Below, piece after piece: positions 44,460 through 54,251 of a DNA stretch of 64,000 bases. The notes beneath the pieces are model-generated. The model was not told where the DNA came from, searched no databases, and worked only from the letters and a program-made list of their open reading frames with translations. Origin of the DNA: Dechloromonas denitrificans (GTDB lineage Bacteria; Pseudomonadota; Gammaproteobacteria; Burkholderiales; Rhodocyclaceae). The translations under genes and the position numbers were made by a program. The first letter of the stretch is position 1, and each line of letters starts with the position of its first letter. Where the stretch lies: NCBI RefSeq assembly GCF_001551835.1, contig NZ_LODL01000021.1, forward strand, positions 423,497 to 487,496, given 5' to 3'.

Positions 44460-45895
44460 GCAACAACGAAATCGTCCAGAAACTCTGGAACCTCTGCGAC
44501 GTCCTGCGCGACGACGGCATCAACTATTCCGACTACGTTACCGAACTGGTGCTGCTGCTGTTCATCAAGATGGAGTACGAAAACGCCCAGAGCGGCGTCA
44601 TGCTCGGCCACAAGCTGCCGGAAGGCGCACGCTGGCCGGACATCGAGAAACTGAGCGGCGTAAACCTGCTCAACCACTACCGCGCCACGCTGCTCGACCT
44701 GTCGCAAAGCACCGACCCGCTGATTTCCGCCATCTACGCCGACGCCCAGACCCGGCTCAAGGAACCGCGCCACCTCGAACAACTGATCAAGAGCATCGAC
44801 GGTATCGACTGGTACTCCGCCCAGCGCGACGGCCTCGGCGACCTCTACGAAGGCCTGCTCGAAAAGAACGCCAGCGAAACCAAGTCCGGCGCCGGCCAAT
44901 ACTTCACGCCGCGCCCGCTGATCGACTGCATCGTCGCGCTGATCAACCCGCAAGCCGGCGAAACCGTGCAAGACCCGGCCGCCGGCACCGCCGGCTTTTT
45001 GATCGCCGCCGACGCCTGGATTAAATCCAAAACCGACAACTACTACGACCTTAGTGAAAAACAGCGCGAATTCCAGCGCAACAAAGCCTTCATCGGCATG
45101 GAACTCGTCCCCGGCACCCGCCGCCTGGCGCTGATGAACTGCCTGCTGCACGGCATGGAAGGCGATGCAGAAGGCGTCATCCACCTCGGCAACACGCTGG
45201 GCAACGCCGGCAGCAGCCTGCCGAAAAGCGACATCATCCTCAGCAATCCGCCCTTCGGCACTGCCAAGGGTGGCGGCGGCCCGACCCGCGACGATTTCAC
45301 ACACAGCACCAGCAACAAACAACTCGCCTTCGTCCAGCACATCTACCGGCATTTGAAGGATGGTGGCCGCGCCGCCGTCGTCCTCCCCGACAACGTCCTT
45401 TTCGAGGCCGGCGTCGGCGCCGACATCCGGCGCGACCTGATGGACAAATGCAACCTGCACACCATCCTGCGCCTGCCCACCGGCATCTTCTACGCCCAGG
45501 GCGTCAAGACCAACGTGCTGTTCTTCGACAAAGTCAGCCAGCACGCCACCGGCAGCACCCAGGAAGTCCGCGTCTACGACCTACGCGCCAACATGCCTCG
45601 CTTCGGCAAACGCACCCCGCTGACCCGCGCCCATTTCGCCGATTTCGAGCAGTGCTACGGTCAACCGCCAAAAAACCACGAAAATGAAACCAGCCGCTAC
45701 CGCAGCTTCAGCCGCGAATGGATCAGGGAACGCGCCGACAGCCTCGACATCGCCTGGCTGAAAGACGACAACGCCGAAGACGCCGCCGACCTGCCGGAAC
45801 CGGCCGTGCTGGCGCAGGAAGCGATGGGCGAACTGGAAGGGGCGCTGGCGGAATTGCAGGCGATCTTGAAGGAGTTGGGCGAGGTGGAGGAATGA
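44456..45895 (+). CDS. hsdM: Type I restriction-modification methyltransferase subunit
   Basis: A 479-residue HsdM. It has an N-terminal helical HsdM_N domain, then a SAM-binding DPAAGTAGFLI and the adenine methyltransferase motif SNPPFG within DIILSNPPFGTAKGGG. It methylates N6-adenine at the site chosen by HsdS and is part of the restriction complex with HsdR. It starts in an ATGA overlap with fic and ends in an ATGA overlap with hsdS. Confidence 0.96.
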   Translation: MSNNEIVQKLWNLCDVLRDDGINYSDYVTELVLLLFIKMEYENAQSGVMLGHKLPEGARWPDIEKLSGVNLLNHYRATLLDLSQSTDPLISAIYADAQTRLKEPRHLEQLIKSIDGIDWYSAQRDGLGDLYEGLLEKNASETKSGAGQYFTPRPLIDCIVALINPQAGETVQDPAAGTAGFLIAADAWIKSKTDNYYDLSEKQREFQRNKAFIGMELVPGTRRLALMNCLLHGMEGDAEGVIHLGNTLGNAGSSLPKSDIILSNPPFGTAKGGGGPTRDDFTHSTSNKQLAFVQHIYRHLKDGGRAAVVLPDNVLFEAGVGADIRRDLMDKCNLHTILRLPTGIFYAQGVKTNVLFFDKVSQHATGSTQEVRVYDLRANMPRFGKRTPLTRAHFADFEQCYGQPPKNHENETSRYRSFSREWIRERADSLDIAWLKDDNAEDAADLPEPAVLAQEAMGELEGALAELQAILKELGEVEE

Positions 45896-47256
45896 GCGGG
45901 CTGCCTAGCGGTTGGGCCGCAACCAATATTGCCGAAATCGGCGACTTGGTCGGCGGTAAAACACCAAGCAAGGCCGAGCCGCGTTTTTGGGCCAATGGAA
46001 CAGTGACTTGGGTATCGCCCAAAGACATGAAGGTATTCGATCTTGCTGGTTCAGAAGATCAAATATCTGAAACAGCAATTAGTGACGGAGGCATGAACCT
46101 ACTTCCGGCCCAATCAATTCTGATGGTGACCAGAAGCGGCATCCTGTCGCATACCTTTCCGGTTGCAATCACGCGAAATCCGGTCACTATCAATCAAGAC
46201 ATCAAGGCTATTACCCCTACTGCAGCTTTCAATACACGCTATCTGGCCTACAACCTCAAGTCACAGCAAAGAGCAATACTGAACGGTTGCGCCAAGTCGG
46301 GAACAACTGTTGAAAGCATCGAAACTGAGCAGCTAAAAAGACTCCCAATCCCCCTCGCCCCACTCCCCGAACAAAAACGCATCGCCGACAAACTCGACAA
46401 CGTGCTGGCTCGGGTGGATGCCTGCCGCGATCGCCTCGACCGCCTTCCGGCCCTGCTCAAACGCTTCCGCCAATCCATCCTCGCCGCCGCTACTTCGGGC
46501 CGGCTGACTGAAGATTGGCGAGAAAAACAGGCCATCGACAATTGGGGATCTGACATCTCCTTTGGCGAACTAGGCAAAGTGAGCGGCGGCCTTACAAAAA
46601 ATGGAAAACGCAGCGAATTACAACTACAAAAGCCATATCTTCGGGTCGCAAATGTTTATGCGAACGAGCTTCGACTTGAGGACGTGGCAAGCATTGGCAT
46701 GACGCAGCAGGAGTTTTCAAAGACCTGCTTACAACGAGACGATCTACTAATCGTCGAAGGAAATGGAAGCATTGACCAGGTTGGTCGCGTTGCTATCTGG
46801 AGTGCTGAAGTACCCGACTGCTCACACCAAAACCACTTGATCCGCTGGCGTGCCGGCCCTCGGCTACTTCCAAAATTTGCACTCTATTTCCTGCTAAGTC
46901 CAGAAGGCAGAAGTCAGATCATTGACGTCGCAAGCTCCACTACAGGCCTACATACACTCAGCATTTCAAAAGTATCTGGAATGAGTGTTCCAGTACCAAG
47001 CCTCCCTGAACAAACCGAAATCATCCGCCGCGTCGAAATCCTCTTCGCCTTCGCCGACCGCCTCGAAGCCCGTCTTACAACCGCCCGCCGGCAGGTCGGC
47101 CAACTGACCCCGGCCCTGCTCGCCAAGGCCTTTCGCGGCGAACTGGTGCCACAAGACCCGGCCGACGAGCCGGCGGCCGAACTGCTCAAGCGCCTCGCCG
47201 CTCAACGGGAAACCGCCCCGAAAACCAATCGCGGCCGTAAAATTGCCAGCCGATAA
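45892..47256 (+). CDS. hsdS: Type I restriction-modification specificity subunit
   Basis: A 454-residue HsdS with two target-recognition domains, about residues 1-150 (LPSGWAATNIAEIGDLVGGKTPSKAEPRFW) and 205-370 (WGSDISFGELGKVSGGLTK), each followed by a conserved helical region (PIPLAPLPEQKRIADKLDNVLARVDACRDRLD and VPSLPEQTEIIRRVEILFAFADRLEARL). Both recognition domains are clearly more AT-rich than the conserved helices and the rest of the island, as expected for exchanged specificity modules. The target site cannot be predicted by eye. Start at the ATG overlapping the hsdM stop. Confidence 0.95.
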   Translation: MSGLPSGWAATNIAEIGDLVGGKTPSKAEPRFWANGTVTWVSPKDMKVFDLAGSEDQISETAISDGGMNLLPAQSILMVTRSGILSHTFPVAITRNPVTINQDIKAITPTAAFNTRYLAYNLKSQQRAILNGCAKSGTTVESIETEQLKRLPIPLAPLPEQKRIADKLDNVLARVDACRDRLDRLPALLKRFRQSILAAATSGRLTEDWREKQAIDNWGSDISFGELGKVSGGLTKNGKRSELQLQKPYLRVANVYANELRLEDVASIGMTQQEFSKTCLQRDDLLIVEGNGSIDQVGRVAIWSAEVPDCSHQNHLIRWRAGPRLLPKFALYFLLSPEGRSQIIDVASSTTGLHTLSISKVSGMSVPVPSLPEQTEIIRRVEILFAFADRLEARLTTARRQVGQLTPALLAKAFRGELVPQDPADEPAAELLKRLAAQRETAPKTNRGRKIASR

Positions 47257-47287
47257 ACATTGAAATATTGCTGCCGAGCTACCAGCC

Positions 47288-48367
47288 ATGAACTCAATTC
47301 GAAAAATCAGTATCCGCGGCTATAAATCAATCCGCGAACTGGAAAATTTCTCGCTCACCAATCTGAATGTGCTGATCGGTGCCAACGGGGCTGGCAAAAG
47401 CAACTTCATCAGCTTCTTCCGCCTGCTGGCGCGCCTCATGGCCGGTGAACTCAATTACTTCATCGCAAAATCTGGCGGCCCTGATGCCATGCTCCACTAT
47501 GGCCGCAAGCGCACGCCGCAAATGTCGGCCGAGATGTACTTTGGCAGCAATGGCTACAAATTTGCCCTGGAACCCACGCTCAGCAATACCCTGATCTTTG
47601 CTTGGGAGCAGTTTTATTGGGACTACAACGGCTACACCTTCTCGCTCGGTTCTGGTCATGCCGAAACGCTTTCGGGAAGCGGTCGCCATGCCAAGGTCGC
47701 AAGCTATGTCGTTCCTTCCGTCAGAAGCTGGATCGTCTATCACTTCCACGACACCAGCGACACGGCACCTATGAAACAGCCCTGCGCGCTCAACGACAAC
47801 GGTTGGCTGCGCCCGGACGGCGCCAATCTCGCAGCCTATCTTTACCGTCTACGCGAACAGTTCCCGGATCACTATCGCCGTATCGTCGACACCGTTCAGT
47901 TGGTGGCGCCATTTTTTGCCGACTTTCAGTTGCGCCCAAACCCGCTCGACCAGAACTCGATCCAGTTGGAGTGGAACGAAATCGGCAGCGATTTTCCGTT
48001 TCTCGGCCATCATCTCTCGGATGGCAGCCTGCGCTTTATCTGCCTGGCCACCGTGCTGCTCCAGCCTGACGAACTGATGCCGGCCACCATCCTGTTCGAC
48101 GAGCCAGAGTTGGGCCTACACCCTTACGCCATCGAACTGCTGGCGTCGTTGATGCATCAGGCTGCGGTGAAACACCAACTTATCGTTTCCACACAGTCTG
48201 TTGAACTACTCAACCAGTTCTCGCCGGACCAGGTAATCGTCGTAGACCGTGAAAATGATCAATCCACGTTCAAGCGCCTTGACCCAAAAAATCTTGCGGT
48301 CTGGCTTGATGAATACTCGCTCGGCGAAATGTGGAAACAGAACATGTTCGGCGGGAGACCCAGCTAA
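47288..48367 (+). CDS. AAA15/OLD-type ABC ATPase
   Basis: A 359-residue ATPase of the AAA_15/AAA_21 (SMC/RecF-like) group. Walker A GANGAGKS at 31-38, the ABC signature region LSDGSLRFICLATVLL, Walker B TILFDEPELGLHPYAIELL and a late switch STQSVELLNQF are present. No nuclease domain is in the same chain. Its stop overlaps the DUF4276 gene (TAATG), so the two form a pair. Such ATPase/TOPRIM-like pairs resemble split OLD nucleases and AbiL-like abortive-infection modules. It begins 31 nt after hsdS on the same strand. Confidence 0.85.
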   Translation: MNSIRKISIRGYKSIRELENFSLTNLNVLIGANGAGKSNFISFFRLLARLMAGELNYFIAKSGGPDAMLHYGRKRTPQMSAEMYFGSNGYKFALEPTLSNTLIFAWEQFYWDYNGYTFSLGSGHAETLSGSGRHAKVASYVVPSVRSWIVYHFHDTSDTAPMKQPCALNDNGWLRPDGANLAAYLYRLREQFPDHYRRIVDTVQLVAPFFADFQLRPNPLDQNSIQLEWNEIGSDFPFLGHHLSDGSLRFICLATVLLQPDELMPATILFDEPELGLHPYAIELLASLMHQAAVKHQLIVSTQSVELLNQFSPDQVIVVDRENDQSTFKRLDPKNLAVWLDEYSLGEMWKQNMFGGRPS

Positions 48368-49029
48368 TGGCCGGCAACCATACCCGCGTAAATATCCTCG
48401 TTGAAGGCCAGACCGAGGAATCCTTTGTTCGCAAACTGCTTGTTCCGCATCTGGCAAACTTTGATGTCTGGCTGACGCCACGCATCATTCAAACCAGCAA
48501 GGGACACAAGGGCGGCGTGGTCAGCTACGGCAAGCTCAGACATCAAGTCCGGCAATGGTGCCAACAAGACCCGACTGCTCGCGTGACAACGTTGTTCGAT
48601 GTTTATGGTTTGCCCACCGATTTCCCCGGTATCACCGACTGGAATGCAAACCAGCCTGCGCAAATCCAGGTGGCCGCGCTTGAGGCAAACCTGCAGGCAG
48701 ATATCGGCCAGGCCAATTTGATCCCTTACATGCAATTGCATGAATACGAGGCACTGCTATTCAGCGACCTGAATGCTTTTGGCTACGCTGACGTATCACC
48801 GCAGACAATTACCAACTGGCAGGCCCAGTTAGCTCAGTTCGCCGGGCCGGAGGACGTCAACAACTCTCCACAAACAGCCCCCTCCAAGCGCCTGATCGCC
48901 CACTGGCCAAACTATGCTCATGCCAAACCACACTATGGGGTACTGATTGCAAGCAAGATCGGCCTGCCGGCAATCCGTGCGGCATGCCCTCGTTTCAACG
49001 CCTGGGTTACTCGATTAGAAAACCTGTAG
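48367..49029 (+). CDS. DUF4276 family protein (TOPRIM-like)
   Basis: A 220-residue DUF4276 protein. The front RVNILVEGQTEESFVRKLLVPHL gives a TOPRIM-type acidic residue in VEGxTE, followed later by TTLFDVYGLPTDFPG with acidic residues, and MQLHEYEALLFSDLNAF. It probably works as the nuclease or effector partner of the upstream ATPase. The ATG at 48367 is used because it overlaps the ATPase stop; an upstream in-frame ATG at 48331 lies inside the ATPase gene. Confidence 0.82.
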   Translation: MAGNHTRVNILVEGQTEESFVRKLLVPHLANFDVWLTPRIIQTSKGHKGGVVSYGKLRHQVRQWCQQDPTARVTTLFDVYGLPTDFPGITDWNANQPAQIQVAALEANLQADIGQANLIPYMQLHEYEALLFSDLNAFGYADVSPQTITNWQAQLAQFAGPEDVNNSPQTAPSKRLIAHWPNYAHAKPHYGVLIASKIGLPAIRAACPRFNAWVTRLENL

Positions 49030-49069
49030 TCAATACCTCACTCTCACACCGAATAAGCGCTTTCACCTA

Positions 49070-50929
49070 ATGCAGAAAATTGACCAACTCGACTGGCAGG
49101 AAGCCGTCGATCTGCTCTGCTTCTCCGCGGCCCGCCTGATTCTCGAAGGCATTTCCTTCGCCGAGTTTCGTGACCGCATGGAGGGCATGGTCCCGCTGCT
49201 GCTGAAGGCAGCCGGCATTCCGCAGGCGGAGCAGGCACCCGAAATGCTCCGCGGCATGGCGACGGCAGTAGCGCTGGAAATGTGGAACGCGACGCCGATC
49301 CCGGACAACCGCTTTCGCCCACTTAAACGGGCCCGACCGGAGCGCAATGCGCCCTGCCTGTGCGGCTCAGGCAGGAAGTTCAAGCAGTGTTGCGGCATGG
49401 CCGATATGGCAGAACTGGGCGTTTCCGAGGAACTGATGCTGAGCAAGGTGCTGGCGAGCTTCTCTCGCAAGCGCCTGCTCGAACTGCCGCTGCTGGAGTT
49501 GTCGCCGCAGGCGCTGGCCGGTGTGGCCCACGACTGGCTGGAGAACGGCCGGGCGAAAGATGCGGTGGCTCTGCTCGAAAAGCTGTTCACGCACTTGCCG
49601 GAACTTGACGAACGAGCGGAATGGGCGGCCGATGAGTTGCTCAACGCCTACCTGGAGGTGGACGCGCCGCGCAAGAAACAGAAGTTCATCGATGCCCTCA
49701 AAGCCGCGCCGGACAAGATGCTGCGTTCGGCCGGCTGGCAGCGCCAGACGACCGTGCATAGCGACCGGGGCGATTACGCCGAGGCCTGGGAAGCCTTCCG
49801 CGAGGCGCAACGGCTGACGCCGAACGCGCCGGCGCTGTCGCACCTCGAAGTACTGGTGCTGGTCTCCGAAGGTCGCCGCGCCGAGGCACAAGCCCGCGCC
49901 AAATTCTGGGCAGCCCGCCTCGCCCGCGACCAGGAATACGACCACAGCGACCTGATCGCCCTGCTCCACGATCTGGCCGAAGGCAGCGACGAAAGCCTAT
50001 TACGGACGCTATCGCTGGGCGGCGGGCCGGTTTCGCAGCTAGCCGCGGTCATCGAGCACTGGCCGGCGCCGGCCAGCGAATACCGGCTGGCTCACGGCGC
50101 CGAACTGACAGCAAAAGCCAGACTGGAGCAGCTCGAGTCGGCCTGGATGGATATCCGTGAAGAATACAACCTGGATGGCCTGATGGATTTTCTGGCGATG
50201 CGGCCACTGGCCGGCCAATCCTTCATGGTGCTGCGCGACCTGAGCGAACTGCTGGGCATGCTGCCCGACGCCCTGCCCGGCAGCAAGGATGCCCTGACCC
50301 GCCGGCTGCTGGAACGCAGCGAGGCGCTGCGCCAGACGGTACTGGGCAAGCTGAAGGCATTGGAGCAGGAACTGCCCTGGGGCTTCCTTTTCAACCGCCC
50401 GCTGCTAACGCTGGTTTGCTATTACGTCGACGAGTTCGCCGCCAGCCGCCCGGCCGAAACCCTCGACCTGCTGCGCTGGAGCGTCAATGTCGCCAACCCG
50501 AACGACAACACCGGGCTGCGCGAAAACCTGATCCACGCGCTGGTCGCCCAAGGTTTGCCGGATGAGGCCATCGCCGTGGCCGCCCGTTATCCGGATGATT
50601 TTGCCTCGACCGAGTTCGGCAGGGTGCTGGCGCTGTTCGCCGCCGGACGCTTGGGCGATGCGGAAGCGGCGCTGAAGACCGCTGCCGCCCAGTCGCCCAA
50701 GGTGTGGAAGATGCTGCATGCGGCCAATCCAAAAATGCCACGTATGACGGGGCAGGGCATCACCGTCGGCGGCAACGACGAAGCCTGGTTATATCGCAGC
50801 CGCCATCTCGATTTGTGGCGCTCGACCGGTGCCTTGAAGTGGGGTGCCGGAATCAAACTGGCGGCTAAGGCAGCGGCCAAACCCAAGTCGCTCCCGGAGC
50901 CAGACGACAGGCAGAATCCGTTGTTCTGA
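49070..50929 (+). CDS. SEC-C motif protein with TPR-like repeats
   Basis: A 619-residue protein. A SEC-C zinc motif, ERNAPCLCGSGRKFKQCCG (Cys 96, 98, 107, 108), follows a 90-residue helical region. The rest looks like helical repeats rich in Ala, Leu and Glu, similar to TPR arrays (HDWLENGRAKDAVALLEKLFTHLPEL, GDYAEAWEAFREAQRLTPNAPALSHLEVLVLVSEGRRAEAQ). SEC-C mediates protein or ribosome contact in SecA and other proteins; the target here is unknown. It lies downstream of the defence island, 40 nt after the DUF4276 gene, but its GC content is like the core genome. Confidence 0.8.
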   Translation: MQKIDQLDWQEAVDLLCFSAARLILEGISFAEFRDRMEGMVPLLLKAAGIPQAEQAPEMLRGMATAVALEMWNATPIPDNRFRPLKRARPERNAPCLCGSGRKFKQCCGMADMAELGVSEELMLSKVLASFSRKRLLELPLLELSPQALAGVAHDWLENGRAKDAVALLEKLFTHLPELDERAEWAADELLNAYLEVDAPRKKQKFIDALKAAPDKMLRSAGWQRQTTVHSDRGDYAEAWEAFREAQRLTPNAPALSHLEVLVLVSEGRRAEAQARAKFWAARLARDQEYDHSDLIALLHDLAEGSDESLLRTLSLGGGPVSQLAAVIEHWPAPASEYRLAHGAELTAKARLEQLESAWMDIREEYNLDGLMDFLAMRPLAGQSFMVLRDLSELLGMLPDALPGSKDALTRRLLERSEALRQTVLGKLKALEQELPWGFLFNRPLLTLVCYYVDEFAASRPAETLDLLRWSVNVANPNDNTGLRENLIHALVAQGLPDEAIAVAARYPDDFASTEFGRVLALFAAGRLGDAEAALKTAAAQSPKVWKMLHAANPKMPRMTGQGITVGGNDEAWLYRSRHLDLWRSTGALKWGAGIKLAAKAAAKPKSLPEPDDRQNPLF

Positions 50930-51048
50930 ATACCACCCCGCTGCAGCGGCTTGATACCCCGGCCACCGATTCGGGCGAATTGCCGGTGAGTACATCCACC
51001 CTATGATAAATTTGCCGCCGACTTGATTCAGGATGCGGATGCAAGACC

Positions 51049-53454
51049 ATGACCGACCAGCTTAACCTCTTCGACAGCAGCGCCAAACCGCCCGCCGACG
51101 AACCAGAAACGCTTGCCCAGGCAACCGCAGCAGTCGCTGAATTGCCGCCGGAAGCCGCAGATGATTCATTGCCGGAGGCCGGTTCCGCCGCTCCGCCCGA
51201 TCTGCCGCCCTCGGCCAACGGCCCGGCCGACGATATCCCATCGCCGGCCGACTACGCCGCCCGCCGCTATCTCGAATACGCGATGAGCGTCGTCACCGGC
51301 CGCGCCCTGCCTTCGGCGGCCGACGGCCAGAAACCGGTGCAGCGCCGCATTCTCTACGCCATGCACCGGATGGGCCTGTACAAGAGCCCGCGCCACGTCA
51401 AATCGGCCCGGGTGGTCGGTGACGTGATCGGTAAATACCACCCGCACGGCGATTCGTCGGTCTACGACGCGATGGTCCGCATGGCCCAGGACTGGAGCCT
51501 GCGTTACCCGATCGTCGACGGCCAGGGCAACTTCGGCTCGCGCGATGGCGACAACGCCGCCGCCATGCGCTACACGGAAGCCCGCCTGACGCCGATTGCC
51601 GAGCTGCTGCTGGCCGAACTCGACGAAGGCACGGTCGACTGGAAGCCCAACTACGACGGCGCCAATGACGAACCGGCGCTGCTCCCGGCCCGCCTGCCTT
51701 TTTGCCTGCTCAATGGCGCCTCCGGCATCGCGGTCGGCATGGCGACCGAAATCCCGGCCCACAATCTGCGCGAAGTGGCGAATGCTGCGGTCAACCTCGT
51801 CAAAAACCCGAATTTCAGCGAAGACGAAGTCCTGGCACTGATTCCCGGCCCCGACTACCCGGGCGGCGCGCAGATCATCTCCTCGCCCGAGGAAATTGCG
51901 GCCACCTACAAGAGCGGCCGCGGCAGCCTGCGCGTCCGTGCCAAGTGGAAGATCGAGAATCTGGCGCGCGGCCAGTGGCGCCTGGTCATCACCGAATTGC
52001 CGCCGGGCGTGTCGACGGCGACCGTGATGTCGGAAATCGAAGCCTGCTCCAACCCGGTCGCCAAGGAAAAAGCTGGCAAGAAGGTGTTCACGCCGGAACA
52101 GCTCAACCTGAAAGCCGCCTTCCTGTCTGCCATTTCGGAAAGCGGCGTGCGTGACGAATCTGGCAAGGAACACGACGTCCGCCTGGTCATCGAGCCCGCC
52201 TCGTCGCGCCAGGGTCAGGACGATCTGGTGCGCATGCTGCTCGCCCACACCAGCCTCGAAACCAACGCCTCGATCAACCTGACCGTGCTCGGCGTCACCG
52301 GTACGCCGCGCCAGGCTTCGCTGTACAGCATGATCGAGGAATGGTGCCGCTTCCGGCTGACCACGGTCGAACGGCGCACCCGCCACCGGCTGACGGCCGC
52401 TGAAAAGCGCATCCATATTCTCGAAGGCCGGCAGGCGATCCTGCTCGACATCGACCGCGTCATCAAGGTCATCCGCGAATCGGACGACCCGAAGGCCGAT
52501 CTGATGGCGCACTTCAAGCTGTCCGAAATCCAGGCCGAAGACATCCTCGAAATCCGCCTGCGCCAGTTGGCGCGGCTGGAAGGGATCAAGATCGGCGAGG
52601 AACTGGCCAAGCTGCGCGCCGAAGCGGCCGGCCTGAACCACCTGCTGAGTTCGGAAGAAGCGCTGCGCGCCTGCGTCGCCAGCGAAATCGAGGCCGATGC
52701 CAAGAAGTACGGTGACGACCGCCGGACGCTGATCGAAGCCGACGCCAAGGTCACGATGTCGGACGCGAAGACCGTTTCCATCGTCGATGAACCGACGACG
52801 CTGATCGTCTCCAAACACGGCTGGCTGCGCTCGCGCCAGGGCCACAGCATCGACCCGACGCAACTGACTTTCCGTTCCGGCGACAGCCTGCTCGCCTGTT
52901 TGCCGTGCCGGACGGTCGACCACCTGATTTTGCTCGATACCAAGGGCCGCGCCTATTCGATCCCGGCCTCGGACATCCCCGGCGGCAAGGGTGACGGCAT
53001 TCCGGCCACCTCGCTGGCCGACTTCCAGGAAGGCGGCAAGCCCTGCCTGGCGCTGGCCGTGTCGAATGACAAGACCTATCTGGTGGCGGCCGACGGCGGC
53101 TACGGCTTCCGCTGCCAAGGCAGCGACTTCATGTCGCGCGGCAAGGCCGGCAAGGCCTTCCTGTCACTGGGCGACAACGAAACCCCCGCGGTTTTCATGC
53201 CGGCCCCGGCCGACGGCGAAATCGCCTGCATCACCAAGGATGGCCGGGCCTTGGTCTTCAATCTGGAAGAAATTCGCTTGCTCGCCAAGGGCCGCGGCCT
53301 CAAGCTGATCGACGCCGCCCCGGGCAAGACGGCGCTGGAAGATATCGTGCCGGTGGTCGACGGTGTCGCTGGCAAGCTCAAGGGCGAACGGCTGGAAATC
53401 TGTCGCGGCAATCGCGGCGGCAAGGGCAAGCTGGTCCGGGCCAACCGGAAGTAA
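51049..53454 (+). CDS. parC: DNA topoisomerase IV subunit A
   Basis: An 801-residue ParC. An acidic, low-complexity N-terminal extension of about 65 residues comes before the usual start of the domain ([39 protein letters not shown]). The catalytic tyrosine region [19 protein letters not shown] is present, followed by a C-terminal DNA-binding beta-pinwheel; no GyrA box is seen. It pairs with ParE, encoded 17 kb upstream on the same strand. A strong terminator follows. Confidence 0.96.
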   Translation: MTDQLNLFDSSAKPPADEPETLAQATAAVAELPPEAADDSLPEAGSAAPPDLPPSANGPADDIPSPADYAARRYLEYAMSVVTGRALPSAADGQKPVQRRILYAMHRMGLYKSPRHVKSARVVGDVIGKYHPHGDSSVYDAMVRMAQDWSLRYPIVDGQGNFGSRDGDNAAAMRYTEARLTPIAELLLAELDEGTVDWKPNYDGANDEPALLPARLPFCLLNGASGIAVGMATEIPAHNLREVANAAVNLVKNPNFSEDEVLALIPGPDYPGGAQIISSPEEIAATYKSGRGSLRVRAKWKIENLARGQWRLVITELPPGVSTATVMSEIEACSNPVAKEKAGKKVFTPEQLNLKAAFLSAISESGVRDESGKEHDVRLVIEPASSRQGQDDLVRMLLAHTSLETNASINLTVLGVTGTPRQASLYSMIEEWCRFRLTTVERRTRHRLTAAEKRIHILEGRQAILLDIDRVIKVIRESDDPKADLMAHFKLSEIQAEDILEIRLRQLARLEGIKIGEELAKLRAEAAGLNHLLSSEEALRACVASEIEADAKKYGDDRRTLIEADAKVTMSDAKTVSIVDEPTTLIVSKHGWLRSRQGHSIDPTQLTFRSGDSLLACLPCRTVDHLILLDTKGRAYSIPASDIPGGKGDGIPATSLADFQEGGKPCLALAVSNDKTYLVAADGGYGFRCQGSDFMSRGKAGKAFLSLGDNETPAVFMPAPADGEIACITKDGRALVFNLEEIRLLAKGRGLKLIDAAPGKTALEDIVPVVDGVAGKLKGERLEICRGNRGGKGKLVRANRK

Positions 53455-53484
53455 GCCGCCCGACCACTCGGGAAAACGTAGACG

Positions 53485-53515
53485 AAAAAAAACCGGAGCA
53501 TGCTCCGGCTTTTTT
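53485..53515. terminator. Bidirectional terminator between parC and phasin
   Basis: A perfect 16-bp palindrome, CCGGAGCATGCTCCGG, with A8 on the left and a T tract on the right, so it can stop transcription of parC (+) and of the convergent phasin gene (-). Confidence 0.95.
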
Positions 53516-53535
53516 ATGCGTGACTACCGAAGCAA

Positions 53536-54060
53536 TCAGGCAGCCTTGCTGGCCTTGACGGTCGCGGCAGTCGCAGCGGCAACGCTGGCTTCGGCAACTT
53601 CGGCAGCCTGCTTGGCAACCTTGTTCAGGCCTTCGTAAGCTTCGTTGGCCGACTTAATGGCGGTCTTGACGGCAGCGACAGCCACTTCGGAACCAGCCGG
53701 AGCAGAAGCCAGGGCCTTTTCAACCAGACCGGAAACCTTGGCATTGGTATCGGCAACCTGGGTTTCAACTTCCTTGGCGATCTTGTCCTTGGTTTCGGAG
53801 GCGATGGCGATCACGTTGCGCGAATACTCCATGCCCTTTTCGATGGACGGCGAAGCCAGCGTCTTCTGCAGCGCGACGAAGGACTGGACGTCCTTGGCAC
53901 CGAGCAGCGTGGTGAAGTTGGACATGGAAACTTCGAAGACCGAACGGGCGGCTGCCAGATTCAGCAGGGCCAGACGTTCGACGCCGTCAAAAGCGGTATT
54001 GGCAAAGAACAGGGCGAAGTTGAAACCGGACTTGGCGAAATCTTCAGGTTTGGTGATCAT
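53536..54060 (-). CDS. Phasin family protein (PHA granule-associated)
   Basis: A 174-residue phasin: KPEDFAKSGFNFALFFANTAFDGVERLALLNLAAARSVFEVSMSNFTTLLGAKDVQSFVALQKTLASPSIEKGMEYSRNVIAIASETKDKIAKEVE, then an Ala/Lys-rich tail. Phasins coat polyhydroxyalkanoate granules and control their size and number. Convergent with parC. Upstream there is a TGC-rich palindrome that may bind the PHA regulator PhaR. Monocistronic. Confidence 0.92.
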   Translation of the reverse strand: MITKPEDFAKSGFNFALFFANTAFDGVERLALLNLAAARSVFEVSMSNFTTLLGAKDVQSFVALQKTLASPSIEKGMEYSRNVIAIASETKDKIAKEVETQVADTNAKVSGLVEKALASAPAGSEVAVAAVKTAIKSANEAYEGLNKVAKQAAEVAEASVAAATAATVKASKAA

Positions 54061-54110
54061 GGTAAATTCTCCGTTGGGGTTGGGGTAATCCTTGGGTGCT
54101 GCTTATATAT

Positions 54111-54124
54111 TTGCTGCACCGCAA
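54111..54124. promoter_or_regulatory. Candidate PhaR site upstream of phasin
   Basis: TTGCTGCACCGCAA, an imperfect palindrome TTGC-N6-GCAA 51 nt before the phasin start, next to an AT-rich TATATAA. PhaR repressors are known to bind TGC/GCA-rich repeats in phasin promoters. Assigned by resemblance and position. Confidence 0.4.
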
Positions 54125-54251
54125 CATGACTTCATTCTAGCCAACCCCAAGGGCATGTCAAGCAATTTGTGCACCGCACCAATTTTGACCCAGAATCGAC
54201 AACCCTCTTCTTCCCTACCACACCGTGTCAGGCCCGTGCCCCGTCCAGGAC

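Noticed and set aside
51166..53118. 650-residue minus-strand frame
   Set aside because: Antisense to parC, which is well conserved throughout; composition is that of a shadow frame.
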